Notes under the pieces: model-generated | What the model was told of the DNA's origin: nothing | Seen by the model: the letters and a program-made list of their open reading frames with translations, nothing else | Database searches by the model: none | Part shown: piece after piece, positions 47,434 to 57,010 of the stretch | Numbering within the stretch: the stretch's first letter is position 1 | How the letters are laid out: the number at the start of each line of letters is the position of its first letter | Translations under genes and position numbers: made by a program | Assembly (NCBI RefSeq): GCF_014132355.1 | Contig: NZ_BLZO01000109.1 | Coordinates: forward strand, 91,820-155,819 | Direction of reading: 5' to 3' | Source: Okeania sp. KiyG1 | Lineage (GTDB): Bacteria > Cyanobacteriota > Cyanobacteriia > Cyanobacteriales > Microcoleaceae | Length of the DNA: 64,000 nucleotides

Positions 47434-49395
47434 TCATCCACAGGCATTGACGGTCAAGCCGACCGCATTTCTTAAATTTATACTTGCATTCAAATCACGG
47501 TCTATAGATATTCCACATTCAGGGCAGTCATAAGTTCTCAGGCTTAATGACATATCTTGGACGTGACCACAGTTAGAACAAGTCTTAGAAGATGGAAAAA
47601 ACCTGTCTACTACCACTAACTCAGAACCGTACCATTGGCACTTGTACTCAAGCTGTCTGCGAAATTCATAAAACCCTTGGTCTGCAATTGACTTAGCTAG
47701 CTTATGGTTAGCTAACATTCCACTCACATTCAAATCCTCAATCACAACAGTGCCGTGGTTGTTATAGTCGATGTGGCGTATTACCGCCCGCACCTCTACT
47801 TCAAAACCCTGCGTGCGACTTTCACCGCACAAGGCTCCTAGCAGTCTATGGCAACGTATCATGTGAGATACAAAATCCTTTGATTAAGACTAAACTTGGT
47901 CAGAGTCCAGTGATTCCTAATCTTCCACTATTGTTTTCAAGGAGTGTCTAATCCTACCGCCTTGGAGCTTCTGCTTCCGGGTCGCTTTGCATTCGACTAA
48001 CGAGCAAGGCAATTACAGGTTAAAAGCTTCTGCCCTGTACGCATAGTTTCAGCGAGCTTCACTCTAGGTGTCTAAGCATCATCACCTATCCAACTACCGT
48101 TTCTCGACTGCCGGGGGCAATTCTGTTCCCCCATCCTACCCGTCAAGTGAGAATTCCGAGCTTCCCTCCTACTAACTAAATAACCTATTTTAGTCAGACT
48201 CACTTGCCGTTTTTCCTCGTTCCGAGTTACAGATTATTTTGACGGTTTAGGGCTGTCCAATTCGCCTACACGATTCCCAGGGATGCGTCTAATGCCAAAA
48301 TATTACGCGGGATTTCCTCGTGTGCGGTCAAGAGATAAGAGGTGGTTCTTGCCGTACTTTGAGGCGCTTTTTCAGGACATTCCGCCCCGGTACCCATGCC
48401 GTCTCCCCATTACCCCCAGTGTGCCTACCACTATACGCTCTGGTTGGGGCCTGTTGCCAGCTTCACTCTGCTAGTGGAAAGGTCTAGCTCGGTGTGGCCA
48501 GGTCGGGAGTCTGCCTTCCCTTGGCAGGTGGGACTTTCACCCACATCCGTGACTCAGTTATTCATTGAGCTTAATTGCTCTTTGAACCCTGTTCATACCC
48601 CTCTAGTTTCTAGAGGCTCCTAACAGGAACGAGTCGCACTTTGGCTAAGTATGTTGTCAACTTATCAAGTGCATCTTTACGGATATTAGCTACTTGTCTA
48701 TGCTGCTTTGCCAACTTAATTACAACTTTGTACCAATTGTTTGAATGCTTAACTTTCCTACTCAGTTGTCGTTGTAACTTAGCTAGTCTGTTTTGGGCTT
48801 GACGGTAAGGCTTCACACTCTTGAATATTTCACCAGTACTTAGTGTTGCTAGTGTCTTAATTCCTAAATCTACACCTACAACTTCTGTAGTTTTTGAAGT
48901 TGCAGTCGGAGTAAATTCATAACTACAGCTTAAGTACCAATCCGAAGCTTGTCTGCTAATAGTTATTTTTTGAGTTGTAGCTTCAATTGGTTCATAAGTT
49001 TTGACCATACCAATAAAAGGTAATTTATGATTCCATCCATTTAATTCTATTGGTTTTCCACAATTATCTATTGTGAATGAATCAGACCTACCTTTCTTCT
49101 TAAATCTTGGATATTTACCTAATCCTTTAAAGAACCTTTTAAACGCTTCAGATAAGTTGATGAAAGCATATTGATAAACTTTAGACGACAAGTTTTTCAT
49201 CCAGGGATAAAGAGGTTTTGTGTGATTGGTAAACACATCTCTAAGCTTACGAGCATTTGGCTTGAAACCATCCTTGTAAGCAGCATTCCACAAACTTAAA
49301 CCCCAGTTATAGCACCATCGAGAGTAGCCAGCGTGTTGAGCCATCAGAGTTTTCTGCTTATTATTTAATTTGAGTTTGGTTCTAATGGATTTCAT
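47434..49395 (-). CDS. tnpB: TnpB interrupted by a group II intron; intact if spliced
   Basis: Exon 1 is 756 bp (49395 to 48640, 252 codons) and exon 2 is 327 bp (47760 to 47434, 108 codons plus stop). Joined at LTTYLAK/NHGTVVIED they give a 360-residue TnpB with no frame break. All functional parts are visible: N-terminal IRTKLKLNNKQKTLMAQ, catalytic Asp in VVGVDLGIKTLATLS, catalytic Glu in VVIEDLNVSGM, zinc ribbon CSNCGHV/CPECG and last Asp in SIDRDLNASINL. This is the only tnpB here with a fully open frame, although it needs splicing. No group II maturase is in the window. Confidence 0.9.
47761..48639 (-). ncRNA. ORF-less group II intron inside tnpB
   Basis: 879 bp. The minus strand starts GTGCGACTCGTTCC (consensus GUGYG). 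The 3' part has domain V, GGAGCCTTGTGCGGTGAAAG closed by TCGCACGCAGGGTTTTG, and domain VI, GTAGAGGTGCGGGCGG closed by TACGCCACATCGACTATAAC, with an unpaired A 8 bases from the end and a final AC. Both boundaries are set by exact restoration of the tnpB frame. There is no reverse transcriptase frame; domain IV is a short non-coding arm. It resembles the intron at 8054-8885 in both ends but not in target. Confidence 0.92.
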
Positions 49396-49463
49396 GTACG
49401 GGTTAGCGCAGCCTGTCTAAAAGTATGCTTATTAACCTATTATATCGTTATTATTTGATTAAG

Positions 49464-50192
49464 TCAATGCTCCCCTCGATCTACAAATAGATATTCTGGT
49501 TGAGTTTTGTTCTGATATTTAAGAGTATTATCAACCTTATCAAGGTTATCAACAATGACGACTAATCCATTTTTGTCATACTGTTTCAGCTTTTCGTTAG
49601 CAGGTTCAAACAATTCTTGGTTAATAGTTTCAATAATGCCACTGGTGCGGGGTCCGAGATATTCTCTGAGTTTACTACGAACTTCAGGGCTAGCTTTGGC
49701 CTCGGTAGTTATTTTGCCAATTCCAAAAGAGAGTTCAATCTTAGATATTTCAATTTCTGTCTGCAATAATTTGGCAGCTCCCTGGAGTATACCTTTCAGT
49801 CTGTTGGGTTCATTTATCTTAAAATTTTTCAAGTCCTCTAAACTTTCACTGACTTGTTGGACAATAGTTAGAAGGATATCACCTACATCTACATCTCCCA
49901 TTTCTAGGTTTTTGTCAGACTCAACGTAGACAACATGAAAGCCTTCTATTTCCAACTGTTGCTTGAGCCGCCACAATTCTGTAGATTTACCACAACCAAT
50001 ATGTCCAGTAAATAGTTGACAAGTAGGTCGGCCTGAAGACCAGAGAATGGTCTTTTGTAATTTCTTAATAACTTGTCCTCCACGCACAGTCGAGAAGTCA
50101 ATATAGTATCTATTGTCAATTTCTGCATTGTCTATAAACAGAGGAATGCCAGGGTCTGTTGCCTGAAAAAAAGCTTTGGGATCTAAAGGCAT
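49464..50192 (-). pseudogene. Truncated AAA-type ATPase (second copy of module)
   Basis: 242 residues from ATG 50192, about 75-80% identical by eye to the N-terminal half of the intact ATPase at 57011-58441. It keeps Walker A FTGHIGCGKSTEL and Walker B LVVIVDNLDKV, then stops just after YLFVDRGEH, where the intact protein continues DRGEQLMSLHCHL. The break coincides with the edge of the tnpB element. It lacks the 38-residue Gly-rich insert (IPGVGKV/LPGVGQV) of the other copy. Without sensor and winged-helix parts it should not be a working ATPase. Confidence 0.85.
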
Positions 50193-50694
50193 AATTATTT
50201 ATGAGAAGCTACTTGCTACATTGTATCGCAGGGAATAGGGAACGGGGAATAGGGGAGTAGGGAGTAGGGGAGTAGGGAGTAGGGAGTGGGGAGTAGGGGA
50301 GTGGGGAGTAGGGAAGTAGGGGAGATAAAGACACCTTATAAATAACTAGGGTTTGCTGAAAAAGTCTGTTAGTGAAGAAAGGGAACAGGGAATAGGGAAC
50401 AGGGAACAGTTTAAACTATCTGCTACGGTCAAATTTTCGGCATTGTCAGGGTCAAAACTTTACCATTTTGAGACAACAATAGCCAAAAACTAGGTACTTT
50501 TTCAGAACGGAAAAATGCTAAAACCAATATCATATCATGTCCGGTAGCATCGTTTGTGTATAAAATCAAGGTGACAATGGTAGAAAACCTTCTGCCTCCT
50601 GCCTCCTGCCTCCTGCCTTCCTTCCACCAAAGTCTAATTATTCAACCGGACATGATATCAGTTAATACTTTGAGATTTAATCAGCAAACCCTAA
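50193..50694. repeat. Repeat cluster between the two ATPase/STAND modules
   Basis: It contains a GGGAGTAGGGGAGT satellite (50230-50325), CTAGGGTTTGCTGAAAAAGTC (50347) with an inverse TTAATCAGCAAACCCTA (50679-50695), GGGAACAGGGAATA runs, and a family-B MITE at 50532-50659 (ATATCATGTCCGG...CCGGACATGATAT). It runs right up to the stop codon of the big STAND gene. No gene. Confidence 0.8.
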
Positions 50695-53600
50695 CTATCT
50701 AAAATGAACTGGAATAACTATTTTTAAGCATATCTCATCGAAGTCTTCCTTTTTGTAGCATTCTTTTTTCAAATTGGTATAATTTCTAAAACTCTCCAAC
50801 ACCTCATCAGTAAATGGGTTTTCACCTGCCTGAAGTATTTTTATCCATTCTTGCCGTTGCGCTTTTTTCTTCTGATCATCAATCCATTCAACATATACCT
50901 GAAAATCTGCGATCGCTCCTTCAATATCCCCAGTTAATGCCCTAGCAAGTCCCCGACTATCAACAATAGAGCCATTTTCAGGGTCAAGGGTGACTGCTTT
51001 CTCACAGGCAAACATAACATCAGCAGCTTTGTTATAAACACTGCCATACCAACAAAGTGTACCCCAATTATGAGCAGGAATTTGAGTAGAGTAGATTTTT
51101 TCTGCTTGTTTGTAAGAGTTAATTGCTTCCTTAACTTTACCCTCTTTCACAAGCTTCATCCCTTTAGCCAAAAACGCATTTACTGCCTGATATCTAGCTT
51201 TAGCCTTAGCAATATTTTGCAGAGTAGGCATGAATGCTAGCTTGTCTAGTTTTGCTATTGCTTCTTCATACTTTTCTACTGTTGCTTCTTCTATAACTTC
51301 CTCCATCAGCTTTTCTGCCTTAAATAATGATTCTGCAAGAACTTTTGGCTTGAGGTTGAGGTCGGGGTTCCATGTTAGTGCTTTCTTAAATGTGACAACT
51401 GCTTCGTTAACCTTCCCCTCTCTTGCCAACTTCTCTCCCTCCATCACCCAACTACGAGAGGCTACTTTCTTGCGTCCGTAGGTTTGGCAAATTTCAAGTT
51501 CCTCTAACTCTTGGGGATGGGAAGTCAGGTAATCCTCTAACCACTTGCAACCATGCTTGGTTAAATCTTCTATGCGCCAAGTCCACAATTTCACTGTATT
51601 GTCAGCACTAGCGGTAGCAATAATCTCTCCATCCGGACTAAATGCTACACTATATATCTCATTCTCATGTCCGGTTAAAGTCTGCAACAACTGTCCCTGA
51701 AGGTTCCACAATTTCACTGTATCGTCAGTACTCGTAGAAGCAATAGTCTCCCCATCCGGGCTAAATGCTACGCCAAAGACTGAATACTCATGCCCAGTTA
51801 GAGTCTGCAACAACTGTCCCTGACGGTTCCACAATTTTACTGTTTTGTCACTACTGGCAGAAGCAATAATCCCTCCATCGGGACTAAATGCTACACCATT
51901 GACCCAATTCTGATGGTGGGTGAGAGTCTGCAACTCCTTTCTCTTAAGGTTCCACAATTTCACTGTTTTGTCACTACTCGTAGAAGCAATAGTCTCCCCA
52001 TCATTGCTCAATGCTACACTAAAGACTGAATACTCATGCCCAGTTAGAGTCTGCAACAACTGTCCCTGACGGTTCCACAATTTCACTGTTTTATCACTAC
52101 TGGCAGAAGCAATAATCTCTCCATCGGGACTAAATGCTACACCATTAACCCAATTATTATGGCCGTTTAAAGTCTGCAATAATTTCCCCTGACGGTTCCA
52201 CAATTTTACTGTTTTGTCACTACTAGCAGAAGCAATAATCTCTCCATCAGGACTAAATGCTACACCATTGACCCAATTATCATGGCCGTTTAAAGTCTGC
52301 AATAATTTCCCCTGACGGTTCCACAATTTCACTGTATTGTCATGACTGGCAGAAGCAATAACCTCTCCATCAGGACTAAATGCTACACCTATGACCAAAT
52401 CATCATGCCCCTGCAAAGTCTGCAATAACTGTTCCTTTTGCTTCCACAATGTCACTGTATTGTCACGACTGGCAGAAGCAATAGTCTCTCCATCAGGACT
52501 AAATGCTACACCCATGACCGAATCATCATGCCCCTGCAAAGTCTGCAACAACCGCCCCTTTTGGTTCCACAATTTCATGGTTTTGTCAGCACTAACAGTA
52601 GCAATAGTTTTTCCATCAGGGCTAAATGCTACAGAGTAGACCCAATTTTTATGCCCCCTCAGAGTCTGCAATAACTGCCACGACTGCCTCAAAGGAATTG
52701 GCCACAACTTCCCCTTTTGGCTCCACAATTTCACTGTTTTGTCAGCACTAACAGTAGCAATAGTTTTTCCATCAGGACTAAATGCTACATCCCTGACCTG
52801 ATCATTATGCCCAGTTAGAGTCTGCAACAGTTGTCCCTTTTGGCTCCATAATTTCACCGTGTTGTCAACACTAGCAGTGGCAATAGTCTCTCCATCAGGA
52901 CTAAATACTATACCCCTGACCTTATCCTTATGCCCAGTTAGAGTCTCGAACAGTTGCCCCTTTTGGCTCCATAATTTCACCGTGTTGTCAGCACTAGCAG
53001 AAGCAATAGTCTCTCCATCGGGACTAAATGCTACACCCAAGACATGATCCTCATGCCCCACTAGAGTCTGCAATAAGTCTCCCTGATGGTTCCACAATTT
53101 CACTGTTTTGTCATCACTAGCAGTGGCAATAATCTCCCCATCATTGCTCAATGCTACACTATTTACCCACTCCGTATGGCCTAGCAGAGTCTGCAATAAA
53201 TCTCCCTGACGGTTCCACAATTTCACTGTGTTGTCACGACTAGCAGTGGCAATAGTCTCTCCATCGGAGCTAAATGCTACACCCACGACCCAATGTTTAT
53301 GCCCCTGGAGATTGTTAAAGTCTCTAAATTCTTCTTCTTTGTTACGTTTGTAAACTGCTACTCGGAGAACATTTCTAATCTTGCTACCCTCTTTACCAGT
53401 TAGATCAAATTCACCATCTACTTGTTTTTGTATAGCTTTCATAGCAGTCATCAACCCATCCAATTGATCGCCTGACATTGATAAGGCTCTGGACTCATTT
53501 GCCGTAGTAATAATAGTCTGTCTTTCTGCTCGTATACTTTCCTTTTTAGCCCACAAACCAAATATTGTCATACCTCCTGCCAATACTGCCATCCCCAATG

Positions 53601-56196
53601 CAGCACCAACGGAAACTCTAACTACCCGCTTCTGCAACTGCTGTCGTTTTGACTTTTCCTGTTTCAGTTCTTCTAATATTTCAGGGCCTTTCCTTTGTCG
53701 AATAAAAGCAACTAAATAATCATGCACTAACTGATAACGATTTGCTGGTTTTTCCCGTAACAAAAATACTAAACTAGACTTGACAAAAATCTTTAATACT
53801 AACTCTAACTCTTTCTCTTGAAACTCACTTTCTTTTACCAATTCAGCCTGAGTTTTTAGTGGTCGAGTATTATTTTCATCGGTTAACAATATCAACACCA
53901 ACCAAGCCAATTTTTCATTTTCTTCACCACAGTCTTTCACTACTGATGCTAAATATCGATTTACTAATTCTGCCTTGGGATAATCTCCTAATTCTTGATA
54001 TTTTTCCACAGTGGTAATATTCTCTGTCTGTAGTTGTGCCCCCATAATTTGTAACTCAATCGGACGAATATCTTCTGTCTCCTTGTCTAAGTCTTCTACC
54101 AATTTTTCTGTCAATTTTGAATCTATTTTAAATTGAGAGTTTTCGGTTAATTCTTTAATTACTGATTTTGCCTGATTCTGGGAAAAATTTCTCAATTCAT
54201 AACGAATATTTTTACTTAAAATATCATTGTTTATTGTTTCTAAGTTAGCTAAATAATTAAATTCTAATAAATAATGAATATAATCCTCTCGCAGGGATAA
54301 AACAATTTTCACAAAAGGAATTTCCAAACATTCTTGCAGAAACTGAGCAAACTCTCTTTTCTGCCCTGGCTCTGAATTAACAAAGAAAAATTCCTCAAAT
54401 TGATCGAAAATAATAACCGTCAGTAGATTGAATTCAGCATTATTTCGTAGCTGATAAAAAATTGCCTCAGTCGAATTAAGCATTTGTGAATTAACTGCTA
54501 ATTGGGGAATTGTTTTGAGTTTTTTAGCTAAATTTCCCCCCAATTCTGAAATCCAATTAACATAAACTCGCTGCAAAACCACTACTACGTTACGGGTATC
54601 AATTGATTTTTTTTCTAAAACAGGTATTAATCCAGCCTGCAAAATCGAACTTTTACCAACTCCTGATTGTCCATGAATCACTATCAGTTTATAGTCAGGA
54701 CGACTAATTCTTTCTAGCAATTCTTCTACATTAAATTGACGCCCAGATGCAGAAATTTCTTGAGTAATTTTTCGTCTATTAAGTTGAGGTAAAGCCTGGT
54801 TAGTATTTGGTTTTCTATACCCCAAACGATTTGCACCGATAAATGCTACAAACCCAAATTGTTGTTCTATTTTTTGTCGTTCTTGCTTCAGTTTAAAAGC
54901 TGTTAAATATGCCTTTTGTTGGTAATATATTTTTCGTAATTCTGTGAGAATATGAATATAAAATTCAGTTCTGTATTCAGGTTTAGTCGTATTTTTTGCT
55001 TGTTCAAAATTGGCTATTGATGCTTCAAATTTACCTAATTTTTTTTCGGCTTTTGCTAGAGTAAATAAATATTTTCCTAGATGAGAATAGCGCTCCCAAT
55101 CTAAAGTAATTTCGTCTTTTTCTGAGCTAGGAGGAGATACAGCATCTAGAGTTTTGTTAAAAATTTCTATGGCATTTTGAGCAAGTTTTTTTGCTTGTCT
55201 ATAATGATTTTTTGCCAGTTCAAATTCTGCTAGAAAACCATAAGCACGAGCTTCACGAAATGCCTGGGAATAGGTTTGATGTAATTCTATTGCTCTCTTG
55301 GCAACAGTTTCTAACTCATCCCAACGCCCTAAAGTTTGCAAAACTTCTCCCCAAGCATTGATAAATTTAGCAACTAAGTCTGGGCGGTTAACTGTCTCAA
55401 AGCCTTCTACCGACTGCTGAAAATATGAACAAGCTCTCTCACAAGCCATATTTTTCTCAACGCGACACCTAAGTGCATAACTACGCCACCATAACCCCAG
55501 ATAATAATAAGTGTGAGCTACTCGCACCGAGTTGTTAATTTGTTGCCAAAGTTCGAGACTATGTTGATAATGCTCTAGTGCTATTTCGGTAGAATTATCA
55601 GTTGCCCTACCTAAAACAAATTCCAAATTTGCTTCTAATTCAATCTCTAAGGTAACTTCTCGGTTTAACAATTCTTGCCTTGCGCCCACCAACTCTTGAT
55701 AAGCAGACTCTCCCAGACCAAGAGCAGTATCATCTAAAAATATTCCTGTCCCACTTTCTAAAACTTTCTGATAAACACTCTCACTGGTCTGCTGAATAAA
55801 ATCAATTAATTCCTGAGTGGCAGTTTCAAAAACGGTCAGACTTGACCAATTTTCAAAGTCAGGAATTAACCGAATAAATTTACGAGAAATTTCTGCGTCT
55901 ATCCATAAAACTATGGGATAGGGACAATTTTTCCTAAACTCTTCGCGCACTAACCCCATTGATACGAGCAATTTATCAATATCCCTGACAGACTCTAAAC
56001 CCCAAACCATCAGAGCATCTGGTTGTTGGTCTCCTAACTGTTTTCTGATAGTTGCATAAAGTTCATCGACAGACTCATCCAACTGCAACTTTGCTAAGTC
56101 TTCAGAAAAAGATTCCCGGAGTTGTGAAATTAGGCGATCGCGCTGGTTCAAATTATTGCACTGTGCCAGAAATAGGCGAAATTGTCCTTGAGACAT
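50695..56196 (-). CDS. Giant TPR / STAND NTPase / TM / 14-WD40 / TPR protein
   Basis: 1833 residues from ATG 56196 (GAGG 7 bases upstream; other starts at 56202 and 56223). In order: an alpha/beta N-terminal region (about 1-180; QFRLFLAQCNNLNQRDRLI...PYPIVLWIDAE) like an inactive NTPase; TPR-type helices (205-450); a STAND/NACHT-like ATPase (about 490-840; Walker A HGQSGVGKSS, Walker B TVIIFDQFEEFF); a basic helix and one membrane span (VSVGAALGMAVLAGGMTIF, near 890); 14 WD40 repeats (about 970-1545, two seven-blade propellers); and C-terminal TPRs. The domain set is that of signal-driven oligomerising ATPases in bacterial conflict or regulation. An ATPase gene precedes it 787 bp upstream. 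Confidence 0.9.
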   Translation of the reverse strand: MSQGQFRLFLAQCNNLNQRDRLISQLRESFSEDLAKLQLDESVDELYATIRKQLGDQQPDALMVWGLESVRDIDKLLVSMGLVREEFRKNCPYPIVLWIDAEISRKFIRLIPDFENWSSLTVFETATQELIDFIQQTSESVYQKVLESGTGIFLDDTALGLGESAYQELVGARQELLNREVTLEIELEANLEFVLGRATDNSTEIALEHYQHSLELWQQINNSVRVAHTYYYLGLWWRSYALRCRVEKNMACERACSYFQQSVEGFETVNRPDLVAKFINAWGEVLQTLGRWDELETVAKRAIELHQTYSQAFREARAYGFLAEFELAKNHYRQAKKLAQNAIEIFNKTLDAVSPPSSEKDEITLDWERYSHLGKYLFTLAKAEKKLGKFEASIANFEQAKNTTKPEYRTEFYIHILTELRKIYYQQKAYLTAFKLKQERQKIEQQFGFVAFIGANRLGYRKPNTNQALPQLNRRKITQEISASGRQFNVEELLERISRPDYKLIVIHGQSGVGKSSILQAGLIPVLEKKSIDTRNVVVVLQRVYVNWISELGGNLAKKLKTIPQLAVNSQMLNSTEAIFYQLRNNAEFNLLTVIIFDQFEEFFFVNSEPGQKREFAQFLQECLEIPFVKIVLSLREDYIHYLLEFNYLANLETINNDILSKNIRYELRNFSQNQAKSVIKELTENSQFKIDSKLTEKLVEDLDKETEDIRPIELQIMGAQLQTENITTVEKYQELGDYPKAELVNRYLASVVKDCGEENEKLAWLVLILLTDENNTRPLKTQAELVKESEFQEKELELVLKIFVKSSLVFLLREKPANRYQLVHDYLVAFIRQRKGPEILEELKQEKSKRQQLQKRVVRVSVGAALGMAVLAGGMTIFGLWAKKESIRAERQTIITTANESRALSMSGDQLDGLMTAMKAIQKQVDGEFDLTGKEGSKIRNVLRVAVYKRNKEEEFRDFNNLQGHKHWVVGVAFSSDGETIATASRDNTVKLWNRQGDLLQTLLGHTEWVNSVALSNDGEIIATASDDKTVKLWNHQGDLLQTLVGHEDHVLGVAFSPDGETIASASADNTVKLWSQKGQLFETLTGHKDKVRGIVFSPDGETIATASVDNTVKLWSQKGQLLQTLTGHNDQVRDVAFSPDGKTIATVSADKTVKLWSQKGKLWPIPLRQSWQLLQTLRGHKNWVYSVAFSPDGKTIATVSADKTMKLWNQKGRLLQTLQGHDDSVMGVAFSPDGETIASASRDNTVTLWKQKEQLLQTLQGHDDLVIGVAFSPDGEVIASASHDNTVKLWNRQGKLLQTLNGHDNWVNGVAFSPDGEIIASASSDKTVKLWNRQGKLLQTLNGHNNWVNGVAFSPDGEIIASASSDKTVKLWNRQGQLLQTLTGHEYSVFSVALSNDGETIASTSSDKTVKLWNLKRKELQTLTHHQNWVNGVAFSPDGGIIASASSDKTVKLWNRQGQLLQTLTGHEYSVFGVAFSPDGETIASTSTDDTVKLWNLQGQLLQTLTGHENEIYSVAFSPDGEIIATASADNTVKLWTWRIEDLTKHGCKWLEDYLTSHPQELEELEICQTYGRKKVASRSWVMEGEKLAREGKVNEAVVTFKKALTWNPDLNLKPKVLAESLFKAEKLMEEVIEEATVEKYEEAIAKLDKLAFMPTLQNIAKAKARYQAVNAFLAKGMKLVKEGKVKEAINSYKQAEKIYSTQIPAHNWGTLCWYGSVYNKAADVMFACEKAVTLDPENGSIVDSRGLARALTGDIEGAIADFQVYVEWIDDQKKKAQRQEWIKILQAGENPFTDEVLESFRNYTNLKKECYKKEDFDEICLKIVIPVHFR

Positions 56197-57010
56197 TTCC
56201 ATGCCTCGGATTAATTTCTGCAATAATTTTTGATGATTAACTTCCTGTAACTAGGCATAAATTTTTAAATATAGTTAATTAATGCTCAAAATTAGACATC
56301 CCCAGAAAAAGAGGGAACAGAGAGAAATAATTGAAAATTTATGATAATCAGGACTTAGGCAAAACATCGTATTTCTGTCATTGCGAGCGACAGCGTTTGC
56401 GGAGCATTCCGGAGGAAAGCAATCTCAAACGCCGAAAACTCGTTCCTAATACGTAAGTCCTGATAATAATTGATTTTATTTGTAATTTTTGGAGATGTCT
56501 ATTATAAAAAAATTCGGCATTGCTGAATTAAGGTATGAAAGTAGGTTTATAGGTATGGAGGAAACAGTTAATATTAACAAGTAGTTCAAACCATCCAAAA
56601 TCCAAAATCCAAAATCCAAAATTATCAAATCATACCCAGAATCAGCAACGCCAAAAATTCTTTTTCATACCCTAAAGTTGGGTTTATCCTACGGATAAGC
56701 TCCGCTAACGGGGGGGTGCCTCAACCCAACCTACGCCCTCTACTCCCTTATATTTAGGGTTTTATTATTAAATGTCAAAGCGTTTACATATAAAGGTTTT
56801 AGCCTTTTTCTGTCGGCAAAAAGTATGCCTGTTTCAGCTCTTAATGCTCAAAAAGTTAGTATTTTCGCTGCTGAGTTGGGCAAAAAAATTACTCCCCTAC
56901 TCCCCTACTCCCCTACTCCCCTACTCCCCGCTCCCCTACTCCCCTACTCCCCTTTTCCCCTCCACCGGAGGGGTTAGGGGTGGGTCCCCTACTCCTTAAA
57001 AAAGACTTTT
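56197..57010. other. Repeat-filled gap between ATPase and STAND genes
   Basis: No gene. It contains MITE family A copy 5 (56349-56462), tandem AAAATCCAAAATCC (56588-56620), a GTTGGGTTTATCC...CAACCCAACCTACG arm (56683-56738), TAGGGTTTTATTATTAAATG to TTTTTCAGCAAACCCTA (56756-57025), a CCCTACTC satellite (56885-56955) and a CTCCACCGGAGGGG palindrome (56958). Confidence 0.75.
56349..56462. repeat. MITE family A, copy 5
   Basis: Ends are CAGGACTTAGGCAAAAC and ATACGTAAGTCCTG. The interior CATTGCGAGCGACAGCGTTTGCGGAGC differs from copies 1-3 but is similar to copy 4. Confidence 0.75.

Larger units (their letters stand above)
47396..49463 (-). mobile_element. IS200/IS605-family tnpB element carrying a group II intron
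   Basis: It fills the gap between the two truncated pieces of the decayed ATPase/STAND module. It contains tnpB exon 1 (48640-49395), the intron (47761-48639) and exon 2 (47434-47760). The left region AACCTATTATATCGTTATTATTTG and right region CGGCGGTTACTCATCC have the expected positions for ends, but I could not define them exactly. No tnpA is present. Sequence of the host module is missing on both sides, so arrival was accompanied by, or followed by, deletion. Confidence 0.65.

Noticed and set aside
48283-48623. Plus-strand ORFs within the tnpB intron
   Set aside because: They are antisense to structured intron RNA and have no recognisable domain.
52391-53047. Plus-strand ORFs opposite the WD40 region
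   Set aside because: They are antisense shadows created by the regular WD40 codon pattern.
56772-56999. 75-residue plus-strand ORF before the ATPase
   Set aside because: Its second half is translated pyrimidine satellite, and the rest belongs to an inverted-repeat element.
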